64,000 bases of DNA from Burkholderia diffusa. GTDB lineage: Bacteria; Pseudomonadota; Gammaproteobacteria; Burkholderiales; Burkholderiaceae. Position 1 is the first letter of the stretch, and each line of letters begins with the position of its first letter. The stretch lies in contig NZ_CABVPN010000010.1 of NCBI RefSeq assembly GCF_902499115.1, forward strand, positions 148,777-212,776. Direction: 5' to 3'. The notes below the pieces were generated by a model that searched no databases, was not told where the DNA came from, and saw only the letters and a list, made by a program, of their open reading frames with translations. The position numbers and the translations under genes are program-made. Positions 35,788 to 43,363 of this stretch are shown here, one piece after another.

Positions 35788-36228
35788 ATGGACAAGACTT
35801 ACGAGAACCGGATCGGCTACCTGATTTCCGATGTGGCCCGTCTGCAAGGACGCCTGTTCGACCGACGCGCGAAGCGCCTCGGACTGACGCGCGCGCAAAG
35901 CCGCGTCCTCGCATACCTGACGTGGAAGGGCGAGATGAATCAGGCACGGCTCGCGGAATGGCTCGAGATCACGCCGATCTCGCTGACGCGGCTGCTCGAC
36001 CGGATGGAAGGCTGCGGGTGGATCGAACGCATCGCGAACGACGACGATCGCCGCGCGTTCGTGATCCGGCTGACCGACAAGTCGCGTGACATCTTTCCGC
36101 AGATGCTGGAGGTGGGCGACACTGTCACCGACGACGGGTTGCGCGGCTTCACGCGCGACGAGCGCGACACGCTCGTGCGCCTGCTCGGGCGCGTGCGCCA
36201 CAACCTGATCGACAGCGGCGGCGAATGA
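35788..36228 (+). CDS. MarR family transcriptional repressor
   Basis: The 146-residue winged-helix protein has a recognition helix region RLAEWLEITPISLTRLLDRMEG and a wing with NDDDRRAFVIRLTDKS, standard MarR features. Divergent from the DHA2 pump with a palindrome in between, it most likely represses both genes and is released by small aromatic compounds. There is no ribosome site before the ATG. Confidence 0.88.
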   Translation: MDKTYENRIGYLISDVARLQGRLFDRRAKRLGLTRAQSRVLAYLTWKGEMNQARLAEWLEITPISLTRLLDRMEGCGWIERIANDDDRRAFVIRLTDKSRDIFPQMLEVGDTVTDDGLRGFTRDERDTLVRLLGRVRHNLIDSGGE

Positions 36229-36374
36229 ACGCGGTGCGCGGTGCTCGACGACCCAGCGCCGCCAGCCCGAACGGTCGCGGCGACGCGGCGTGTCGGGACG
36301 TCGGGACGCGCGTCGGTTTCGGCGGGGGCATGGCGGTCCAGGCTTGTGTCGAACGAGTCGAGCGGCCATGTTGC

Positions 36375-36394
36375 AACTTCAAGTTCACTCGAGA
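36375..36394. promoter_or_regulatory. MerR-type operator just upstream of the merR-like gene
   Basis: CTTCAAGTTCACTCGAG resembles the dyad CTCAAGTTAACTTGAG bound by SoxR/CueR/MerR relatives with few mismatches, and AACTTCAAGTT (36375-36385) is itself palindromic. It lies six bases before ATG 36401, consistent with autoregulation. Confidence 0.4.
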
Positions 36395-36400
36395 TCGAGC

Positions 36401-36826
36401 ATGAGCCGTCTGGATATCGCCGAAGTCGCGCGCCGCTCGGGATTGCCCGCGTCGACGCTGCGCTACTACGAGGAAAAGGGATTGATCGCGCCGAACGGCC
36501 GTCACGGGCTGCGGCGCCAGTACGACGAGTCGGTGCTGGAGCGTCTTGCGCTGATCGCGCTCGGCCGCGAGGCCGGCTTTTCGCTGGACGACATCCTCGC
36601 GATGTTCGGTGCGGACGGCCGGCCTGCGATCGATCGCGCGAAGCTCGACGACAAGGCCGACGAGCTCGATCGCACGATCCGCCGTCTCGGCGCGGTGCGC
36701 GACGCGTTGCGGCACGCGGCCGTCTGCCCGGCGCCGAGTCATCTCGAGTGTCCGTCGTTCCGCAAGCTGTTGCGCATCGTGGCGCATCGTCATCCGGCGC
36801 GCCGCACGAAGACGGAAGGCGCGTAA
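36401..36826 (+). CDS. MerR family transcriptional regulator
   Basis: The 141-residue protein starts SRLDIAEVARRSGLPASTLRYYEEKGLI, a clear MerR helix-turn-helix, followed by a dimerisation coiled coil and a C-terminal segment AVCPAPSHLECPSF with two Cys that might bind metal or sense redox. ATG 36401 is preferred over 36368 because a MerR-like operator would otherwise lie inside the coding part. No obvious target gene adjoins. Confidence 0.82.
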   Translation: MSRLDIAEVARRSGLPASTLRYYEEKGLIAPNGRHGLRRQYDESVLERLALIALGREAGFSLDDILAMFGADGRPAIDRAKLDDKADELDRTIRRLGAVRDALRHAAVCPAPSHLECPSFRKLLRIVAHRHPARRTKTEGA

Positions 36827-36913
36827 GCGGTCAGGCGTTCCGGTTTGTCGAAGCGTGGGCGCTCGAGCGTGCCACGGGGCGGCCGTACTGCCGCGGCTGG
36901 CCTCCCGAGCGAC

Positions 36914-37792
36914 TCATCCCGCGTAATACACGCGGCATTCCATCTCGCGTCCGCGCACGATGCGTTTGCCGACGAGCGAGCCGAGCGTTTCGGTGACGAC
37001 GGTCCGCTGGTTCTCGCATTGCAACGCATCGTAGAAGTAGAGCGCGACCCAGTCCGCGGTGCGACCGGACGCCTGCGGACGCACGGGATACGGGCACAGC
37101 GCGGTGAAATGCCAGCCGCCTTTCGTCATGTGCATCACGGGCGGCTGAATGCTCACGTCCGCGTTCAGGCGACGTGACACGAGCGTGGGCAGGATGCCGG
37201 CGGCGGCCTTGTTGCGGTACAGGCGGTCGATGTAAAGCAGCAGTTCGACCGGCGGCTCGGTGCCGAGGCTGGCGTCGCGCGCGTGGCCTTGCCAGCGCCG
37301 GCGCCGGCTCAGCACGTCGTCGAGCGCCGCGCGGATGCCGGCCGCGCGCCGCGGGCCGACGCCCGGAATCGCGTCGAGTTGGCCGCTGCGGGCCGCGCGT
37401 TCAAGCTCCTCGAGCGTATCGATGTGCAATTGGTCGTGAATCCGCAACGCGAGCGCGTGGCCGATGCCCGGCACGGCTTCGAATGCGGACGTGCGCTCCG
37501 CGTCGCCGCGCAGCCGGTCGAGCAGCCGCCAGCGTCCCGTCACCAGCAGTTCGGCGATCGCCTGCGCGACGCCCGTGCCGATTTCCGGCAGTGCGCCGAG
37601 CGCATCGACGCCGCCCGCGTCGAACCGCGTGCGGATACCGTCTTCGAGCGACTCGATCGTATCGGCCGATGCGCGGTAGGCGGCCACCCGATAAGGATTC
37701 GCGCCCTGGTCGGCAAGCAACTGCGCGGCCTCGCTCAAGCAGGCCGCGATCTGCCGGTTTTCCTCGTGTGTTTGGCCGATGGTCGTTTGCAT
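36914..37792 (-). CDS. DNA polymerase beta-like N-terminal/helix-hairpin-helix protein
   Basis: The 292-residue protein begins with a pol-beta-like 8-kDa helical domain (IAACLSEAAQLLADQGANPYRVAAYR), then helix-hairpin-helix repeats (LPEIGTGVAQAIAEL, VPGIGHALALRI, IPGVGPRRAAGIRAAL). No polymerase palm or PHP exonuclease motif follows; instead there is an unrecognised C-terminal half (about 190-292). It probably binds nicked or gapped DNA. ATG 37792 is the start that keeps the family-like N-terminus. A perfect FNR-type box lies about 100 bases upstream, suggesting induction at low oxygen. Confidence 0.78.
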   Translation of the reverse strand: MQTTIGQTHEENRQIAACLSEAAQLLADQGANPYRVAAYRASADTIESLEDGIRTRFDAGGVDALGALPEIGTGVAQAIAELLVTGRWRLLDRLRGDAERTSAFEAVPGIGHALALRIHDQLHIDTLEELERAARSGQLDAIPGVGPRRAAGIRAALDDVLSRRRRWQGHARDASLGTEPPVELLLYIDRLYRNKAAAGILPTLVSRRLNADVSIQPPVMHMTKGGWHFTALCPYPVRPQASGRTADWVALYFYDALQCENQRTVVTETLGSLVGKRIVRGREMECRVYYAG

Positions 37793-37822
37793 GTGCGGAG
37801 CCTGGAGATGTGCAAACGGAAC

Positions 37823-37849
37823 GGACCCGGTGCGCAACGCCCCGGGTCC
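37823..37849 (-). terminator. Hairpin between the sigma factor and HhH genes
   Basis: GGACCCGG (37823-37830) pairs with CCGGGTCC (37842-37849) across an 11-base loop. It would sit in the leader of the HhH gene if the FNR promoter is used, so it may be an attenuator or leader structure as well as a terminator for upstream transcription. No clear T-run. Confidence 0.35.
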
Positions 37850-37866
37850 AAGTGTTATTTCAGCAC

Positions 37867-37907
37867 ATTGTCACGGCAAGCGACGAGCAAAATTTGATGC
37901 GCATCAA
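37867..37907 (-). promoter_or_regulatory. FNR/ANR box with class II promoter spacing
   Basis: TTGATGCGCATCAA (37894-37907) is a perfect FNR/ANR site. On the minus strand, GACAAT (37872-37867) follows 21 bases later as a -10 element, putting the box centre about 41 bases before the start point, as in class II FNR-activated promoters. The HhH gene is the downstream target. Confidence 0.65.
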
Positions 37908-37938
37908 TGACAAACGTTGCACGGGCGGGACCGGTCCG

Positions 37939-37973
37939 CGCACGTTCGTGCCGGCGTGCAGCACGAACGTGCG
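37939..37973 (-). terminator. Hairpin after the sigma factor gene
   Basis: CGCACGTTCGTGC (37939-37951) and GCACGAACGTGCG (37961-37973) form a perfect 13-bp stem with a nine-base loop, five bases past the sigma factor stop. No T-run follows, so termination efficiency is unknown. Confidence 0.55.
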
Positions 37974-37978
37974 ACCCG

Positions 37979-39541
37979 TTACGCGTCGAGGAACGACTGC
38001 GCGCCCTCGGCCTCCGCGGCCATGCGCAGCGTGGCGAGCGCGCGCTTCTCGATCTGCCGCACGCGTTCGCGCGACATCCCCGCGTCCTGAGCGATCGCAT
38101 CGTAGGTGTCGGGTTCGGCACCGCCGAGGCCGAACCGCCGGCGCAGCACGTCAGCCTCGGCCGGCGTGACCGAGCGCAGCAGCGACGTCACGCATTCGCG
38201 CATGCGCGTGTCCGCCAGACGCTCGAACGGGCTCGCCGATGCCTGGTCCTCGAGGAGGTCGACCAGTCCGGTATCCGCGTCGGGCAGCGGCGTGTCGAGC
38301 GACAGCGGCTCGGCCGGCAGCGCGAGCACCGCGCGCAACTTGTCCTCGGCGAGCCCGGTCTCGGCGGCGAGTTCGGCCGGCGTCGCGCGGCGGCCCGTGC
38401 GCTGGCGCACGCGCAGCGCATGGCGTTGCACGCGCTGGTACTGGTCGCCGACGTGCACGGGCACGCGGATCGTGCGCGAGCGGTCGGCCACCGCGCGCGC
38501 GACCGCCTGCCGGATCCACCAGGTCGCGTAGGTCGAGAACTTGAAGCCGCGCCGGTATTCGAATTTCTCGATCGCGCGCATCAGGCCGAGGCAGCCGTCC
38601 TGCACGAGATCGGGCAGGTCGACACCGCGGTTCATGTACTTGCGTGCGATCGACAGCACGAGGCGCAGGTTCGCCTCAAGCATCGCGCGCGTACCGTCAC
38701 GCACTTTTTGCTGGCCGTCGCTCAGTGCGGCGCCGAGCGCGCGCCGCGCGACCGGGTCGAAGCACGCGGCGTCGGCGCACGCGGGGGCGTCCGTCCCGGC
38801 TGCGACCGGTGCGGCGGCGAGTGCGCGCAAGACGCGGCTCGCTTCGTCGACGGCCGGTGCAACCCATGCGAGCGAACCGAGCAGCGCGGCCAGACGGTTA
38901 CGCGCGTCGCGATACTCGGCCGAACGGCAGCCCTGCGCGTGCAATGCGTCGCGCACGGCCGCAATCGCGTCATACAGCGTGTCGTAGCGCGCAGGTGCCG
39001 GCGTGTCGCCTCCGCCGTCGTCGACGTCATCGCCTTCGTTGGCGGCCGCGCCGGTTGAACGCGTTGCGGCATGGCGCGCCAGCAGCGCCTCGACGGCCGC
39101 CGGATAGCCGGCGAGCGCGTGCAGGATCTGATGGCGGCCCGTTTCGATCTCGCGGGCAAGCACGATTTCCTCCTCGCGCTTGAGCAGCGGCACCGCATGG
39201 ATGCGCCGCATGTAGAGCGCGAGTGGATCGGTCGATGCACCGGTGCCGCGGGCGAGATCGCCGAGCAGCGCGCGGCCCTCGTCGAGGGCGTCGCGATCGA
39301 CGTCGACCGGTGCCGCGCCCGCGAACGGCGCCGGCGCGGCGGGTTCGTCGAGCACGGCGATGCCGATGTCCGCAAGCGCGGCGCGCACGACGTCCAGCGC
39401 GTCGGGGCTGTCGCTTTCCGGCGGCAGCGCGTCGACGAGGTCGGCGTGCGTCAGATAACCCTGTTCGCCGGCAAGCGCCAGCAACTGGATGATCGGATCG
39501 AGGGGCGTGTCCGCCCGAAGCGTGGGGCGTGGCGTAGTCAT
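37979..39541 (-). CDS. RpoD-family (group 2) sigma factor
   Basis: The 520-residue protein has sigma region 1.2 (DPLALYMRRIHAVPLL), region 2 (ANLRLVLSIARKYMNRG, GLMRAIEKFEYRRGFKFSTY, WWIRQAV), region 3 and region 4 (SRERVRQIEKRALATL). Between 1.2 and 2.1 is an Ala/Asp-rich non-conserved segment; region 1.1 is reduced. It is shorter than the housekeeping RpoD (about 600-670 residues in this group), so it is an accessory sigma factor using similar promoters. ATG 39541 has no good ribosome site. It is monocistronic, with a hairpin at its end. Confidence 0.88.
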   Translation of the reverse strand: MTTPRPTLRADTPLDPIIQLLALAGEQGYLTHADLVDALPPESDSPDALDVVRAALADIGIAVLDEPAAPAPFAGAAPVDVDRDALDEGRALLGDLARGTGASTDPLALYMRRIHAVPLLKREEEIVLAREIETGRHQILHALAGYPAAVEALLARHAATRSTGAAANEGDDVDDGGGDTPAPARYDTLYDAIAAVRDALHAQGCRSAEYRDARNRLAALLGSLAWVAPAVDEASRVLRALAAAPVAAGTDAPACADAACFDPVARRALGAALSDGQQKVRDGTRAMLEANLRLVLSIARKYMNRGVDLPDLVQDGCLGLMRAIEKFEYRRGFKFSTYATWWIRQAVARAVADRSRTIRVPVHVGDQYQRVQRHALRVRQRTGRRATPAELAAETGLAEDKLRAVLALPAEPLSLDTPLPDADTGLVDLLEDQASASPFERLADTRMRECVTSLLRSVTPAEADVLRRRFGLGGAEPDTYDAIAQDAGMSRERVRQIEKRALATLRMAAEAEGAQSFLDA

Positions 39542-39850
39542 GTCGATGGCGGCGCGAGCCGCGTTCCTGTCTGGGCGGGCCGAAGTCCGCGGGTTTCAGG
39601 CTCCCGGGGGCCGCGAACGCCCGTCCGCGCCGGCCAGCCTGACTCGATATCCAACTTGAGGGCATTTGCGCCAACTTCAACGCCGGTGCGGCTGACGCGC
39701 GAGCATGCGGCATGCCCGCTCGGTCGCGCCCCGTTCTTCGTTGCCGCGAAACAAAAAGTAACGGATCAAACCCGCAGAAATATGCAGGGGACGTAAGCTA
39801 GAGTCAGGCGCGCGCCACGCGGCGACGCACCATTCCCTGCGGAGCCTCGA
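39542..39850. other. Divergent region between sigma factor and lipoprotein genes
   Basis: About 310 bases without a gene. Promoters for both directions should be here; the AT-richer part at 39745-39800 suits the rightward one. No elements could be assigned firmly. Confidence 0.35.
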
Positions 39851-40276
39851 ATGAACCCGATTCCCGCCGCGCGGCCTGCCGTCATGGCGCTGGCCATGCT
39901 CGCGCTGAGCGGCTGTTATTACACCGGCCCATACGGCTATGCGCCGTATTACGCACCCGTGCCTGCCACGGTGTCGCAGCGCGAGATCCCGGTGGCGCCG
40001 GCAACCGCCGGACCGGTCGCGCCGCCGACGCCCGCGATGCCGCCGCCGGCAGACGATAACACCTACGTACCGGCCCCGGTGTATCTCGCGCCGGCCTACG
40101 TGCCTTACCCGGCCTACTATCCCGGGTACTACCCGGGCTGGTATGGGCCGCCCGTCTCGATTGGCCTCGGTTTCTGGGGGCATTGGGGCGGCGGCTACCG
40201 GGGCGGGTACTGGCACCGTCCGTGGGGCGGCGGCCACTGGGGAGGCGGCCATTGGGGCGGGGGCCATCGACACTGA
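39851..40276 (+). CDS. Tyr/Pro/Gly-rich lipoprotein
   Basis: The 141-residue product starts with a type II signal peptide with lipobox LSGC (Cys near residue 22). The mature part is low-complexity: YYTGPYGYAPYYAP, a Pro-rich stretch, PYPAYYPGYYPGWYG, then a Gly/His/Trp-rich tail with repeated GGGHWGGGHWGGGH. The His-rich tail could bind metal ions. It is 33 bases before the SH3 gene and probably cotranscribed. Family function unknown; an envelope surface role is inferred. Confidence 0.75.
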   Translation: MNPIPAARPAVMALAMLALSGCYYTGPYGYAPYYAPVPATVSQREIPVAPATAGPVAPPTPAMPPPADDNTYVPAPVYLAPAYVPYPAYYPGYYPGWYGPPVSIGLGFWGHWGGGYRGGYWHRPWGGGHWGGGHWGGGHRH

Positions 40277-40309
40277 ATGACGCGCGGTGGCACCGCGCGG
40301 GAGAGCATC

Positions 40310-41122
40310 ATGAGCAACACGATCATCCGCAGTCTCTGCGTCGTCCTGTTCGGCATCGCCGCGGTGCCGGGCGTCGCCGACGCGCAAAGCAGCGCGTACA
40401 CGAACTCGCCGGCCGAAATCTATGCGGGGCCGGCACCCGATTATCCGGTCGTCGCGCAGATTCCGCCCGGCACCGCGCTGGACGTGTTCGGTTGCCTGAG
40501 CGACTACTCGTGGTGCGACGTCGCGCTGCCGGGCGTGCGCGGCTGGATCGACGCTGACCAGCTCGACTATCCGTACCAGGGCAATTACGTGCCGTTGCTC
40601 GAATACGGCGCGATCATCGGCGTGCCGGTGACCGGGTTTGCGATCGGCGCGTACTGGGATCGCTATTACCGCCATCGGCCGTGGTTTCACGATCGCGACC
40701 GCTGGGAGCGTCGTGCCGAGCCGCGCATCGGCCCCGGCGGGATGCCGCCCGCCTACGGGCACCCGCAGCCGGGCGGGCCGATCCAGCGCGCGCCGGGCGG
40801 TGCGCCACCGGAGCGGCATGATGCGCGGCCGTCGGCCACGCGCGGCGGCTGGAACGGCCCGAACCGCGCGCCGGCGCCGCAGGCCGCGCCTGCGCCGATG
40901 CCCGGCGCTCGTCAGCCCGCGCCGCCGCCGGCGCAGCCTCCCGCCCCCAGCGGGGGCGCGGCGCGGATGATGGCGCCGCCGACGTACCAGCAGGGCGGCG
41001 GCGGCGGTTACGGCGCACGGCCGCAAGGCGGTGGAAACAGCGGCGGGAATCACGGCGGCGGCGGTAACCGCGGCGGCGGCGGTGGAGCCGGATGGGGCGG
41101 CACCGACGAGTTTCGTCATTGA
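40310..41122 (+). CDS. Exported SH3-domain protein with Gly/Pro-rich tail
   Basis: The 270-residue protein has a signal peptide (cleavage after ADA before QSS), a bacterial SH3 domain at about residues 27-85 (YAGPAPDYPVVAQIPPGTAL, VRGWIDADQL), and a long Arg/Pro/Gly-rich tail ending in glycine repeats. SH3 domains of this kind bind cell-wall peptides. GGGAGA stands five bases before ATG 40310. Together with the preceding lipoprotein it forms an envelope pair of unknown task. Confidence 0.75.
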   Translation: MSNTIIRSLCVVLFGIAAVPGVADAQSSAYTNSPAEIYAGPAPDYPVVAQIPPGTALDVFGCLSDYSWCDVALPGVRGWIDADQLDYPYQGNYVPLLEYGAIIGVPVTGFAIGAYWDRYYRHRPWFHDRDRWERRAEPRIGPGGMPPAYGHPQPGGPIQRAPGGAPPERHDARPSATRGGWNGPNRAPAPQAAPAPMPGARQPAPPPAQPPAPSGGAARMMAPPTYQQGGGGGYGARPQGGGNSGGNHGGGGNRGGGGGAGWGGTDEFRH

Positions 41123-41166
41123 TCGATTGGCGGCACGGGTGCCGCTGCTTCGGGCCGGCGCCGGAC

Positions 41167-41194
41167 GAAAAAAAGCCGCTCCGGAGAGCGGCTT
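41167..41194. terminator. Intrinsic terminator, mainly for ilvD
   Basis: AAGCCGCTC-CGGA-GAGCGGCTT forms a perfect nine-base stem. On the minus strand it is followed by seven T, giving a textbook terminator 45 bases after the ilvD stop; the plus-strand SH3 gene may use the stem too. Confidence 0.85.
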
Positions 41195-41238
41195 CTGGTT
41201 CACACAGGCGGGCCGTTCGCGCGGCCCGTCGCCCGGTG

Positions 41239-43098
41239 TCAGTCGTCGAGCAGCGACAGGTCGCGCACGGCGCCCTTGTCGGCCGACATCACCAGCTTCG
41301 CATAGGCCTTCAGCGCAGCGGACACCTTGCGCGGGCGCGGTTGCGCCGGCTTCCAGCCCTTCGCGTTCTGCTCTTCGCGGCGACGCGCGAGTTCCTCATC
41401 CGACACCAGCACGTCGATCGTGCGGTTCGGGATGTCGATGCGGATCCTGTCGCCGTCGCGCACGAGGCCGATCGCGCCGCCCGCTGCCGCTTCCGGCGAG
41501 CAGTGACCGATCGACAGGCCGGACGTGCCGCCCGAGAACCGGCCGTCCGTCAGCAGCGCGCATGCCTTGCCGAGGCCCTTCGACTTGATGTAGCTCGTCG
41601 GGTACAGCATTTCCTGCATGCCGGGGCCGCCCTTCGGGCCTTCGTAGCGCACGATCACCACGTCGCCGGCCTTGACCTTGTCGTTCAGGATGTTCTCGAC
41701 CGCTTCGTCCTGCGATTCGGTCACGTGAGCCGAGCCCTCGAACACGAGGATGCTTTCGTCGACGCCGGCCGTCTTCACCACGCAGCCGTCGAGCGCGATG
41801 TTGCCGGTCAGCACGGCCAGGCCGCCTTCCTTCGAGAACGCATGCTCGTACGAGCGGATGCAGCCTTCGGCGCGGTCGAGGTCGAGGCTCGGCCAGCGCG
41901 TGTTCTGGCTGAACGCGACCTGCGTCGGGATCCCGGCCGGGCCGGCCAGGTAGAACGTGCGGACCGCTTCGTCTTCCGTGCGGACGATGTCCCACTGGTC
42001 GAGCGCATCCTTCAGCGTCGGCGCGTGCACGGTCGGCACGTCGGTGTGCAGCTTGCCGGCGCGCTCGAGTTCGCCGAGGATCGCCATGATGCCGCCCGCA
42101 CGGTGCACGTCCTCGATGTGGTACTTGTTCGTGTTCGGCGCGACCTTGCACAGCTGCGGCACGATGCGCGACAGGCGATCGATGTCCTTCATCGTGAAGT
42201 CGATGCCGGCTTCCCGCGCGATCGCCAGCAGGTGCAGGATCGTGTTGGTCGAACCCCCCATCGCGATGTCGAGCGTCATCGCGTTCTCGAACGCCTTGAA
42301 GCCGACCGAGCGCGGCAGCACGCGCATGTCGTCCTGCTCGTAGTGCTGGCGGGTCAGCTCGACGATGCGGCGGCCGGCGCGCTTGAACAGCTGCTCGCGA
42401 TCCGCGTGCGTCGCGACGACCGTGCCGTTGCCGGGCAGCGACAGGCCGAGCGCTTCGGTCAGGCAGTTCATCGAGTTCGCGGTGAACATGCCCGAGCACG
42501 AGCCGCAGGTCGGGCAGGCCGAGCGCTCGACTTCGGCGACGTCGGCATCCGAATACGACTGGTCGGCCGCGATCACCATCGCGTCGACGAGGTCGAGCTT
42601 CTTCAGTTCGACGGTCTTGGTGATCGGGTTCGCGAGGCGCGTCTTGCCGGCTTCCATCGGGCCGCCCGACACGAAGATCACCGGGATGTTGAGGCGCATC
42701 GCGGCCATCAGCATCCCCGGCGTGATCTTGTCGCAGTTCGAGATGCACACCATCGCGTCCGCGCAGTGCGCGTTCACCATGTACTCGACCGAGTCGGCGA
42801 TGATGTCGCGGCTCGGCAGCGAATAGAGCATGCCGTCATGGCCCATCGCGATGCCGTCGTCGACCGCGATCGTGTTGAATTCCTTCGCGACGCCGCCGGC
42901 GGCCTCGATCTCGCGCGCGACGAGCTGGCCGAGATCCTTCAGGTGCACGTGCCCGGGCACGAACTGCGTGAACGAGTTGACGACCGCGATGATCGGTTTC
43001 GAGAAATCGTCGTCTTTCATGCCGGTGGCGCGCCACAGCGAGCGCGCACCTGCCATGTTGCGGCCGGCGGTGGAGGTTTTGGAACGGTATGTGGGCAT
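41239..43098 (-). CDS. ilvD: Dihydroxy-acid dehydratase
   Basis: The 619-residue Fe-S enzyme dehydrates 2,3-dihydroxy-isovalerate and -methylvalerate in valine, leucine and isoleucine synthesis. Cluster ligands are visible in NCDKITPGM and CPTCGSCSGMFTANSM; further marks are DDGIAMGHDGMLYSLPSR and DGRFSGGTSGLSIGH. Length matches the E. coli-type enzyme (616). ATG 43098 gives the usual MPTYRSKTSTAGRNMAGAR start. It is monocistronic. It should not be taken as part of the adjacent hydroxyproline genes. Confidence 0.94.
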   Translation of the reverse strand: MPTYRSKTSTAGRNMAGARSLWRATGMKDDDFSKPIIAVVNSFTQFVPGHVHLKDLGQLVAREIEAAGGVAKEFNTIAVDDGIAMGHDGMLYSLPSRDIIADSVEYMVNAHCADAMVCISNCDKITPGMLMAAMRLNIPVIFVSGGPMEAGKTRLANPITKTVELKKLDLVDAMVIAADQSYSDADVAEVERSACPTCGSCSGMFTANSMNCLTEALGLSLPGNGTVVATHADREQLFKRAGRRIVELTRQHYEQDDMRVLPRSVGFKAFENAMTLDIAMGGSTNTILHLLAIAREAGIDFTMKDIDRLSRIVPQLCKVAPNTNKYHIEDVHRAGGIMAILGELERAGKLHTDVPTVHAPTLKDALDQWDIVRTEDEAVRTFYLAGPAGIPTQVAFSQNTRWPSLDLDRAEGCIRSYEHAFSKEGGLAVLTGNIALDGCVVKTAGVDESILVFEGSAHVTESQDEAVENILNDKVKAGDVVIVRYEGPKGGPGMQEMLYPTSYIKSKGLGKACALLTDGRFSGGTSGLSIGHCSPEAAAGGAIGLVRDGDRIRIDIPNRTIDVLVSDEELARRREEQNAKGWKPAQPRPRKVSAALKAYAKLVMSADKGAVRDLSLLDD

Positions 43099-43363
43099 GA
43101 TGATGGCTGAAGAAATATCGCGGAAAAGGGTGGAGGCACGGGAATAGAGGCCTCTCGCGCGCCCGTGCGAACAACCTCTTGAGCTGCGCCCTGGGCAAAC
43201 CCGACGATTATCCCACAGCCGCCGGGCGTGCGGCGCCCGCAGGCGCGGGCGAGCGGGCGCCGGGTGGGGCGCCAGGATGCGGGCGCGGGACACGCCGGTC
43301 GAACCGGACGACGGCGTCATCGCCCGTCCTGCCGGCGATGGCGCCGCGCCTCGCGATCGTGCG

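Noticed and set aside
41239..43098. ilvD as a sugar-acid dehydratase of the semialdehyde dehydrogenase pathway
   Set aside because: Sequence marks and length are those of E. coli-type dihydroxy-acid dehydratase, and it has its own terminator; there are no sugar-acid genes nearby.
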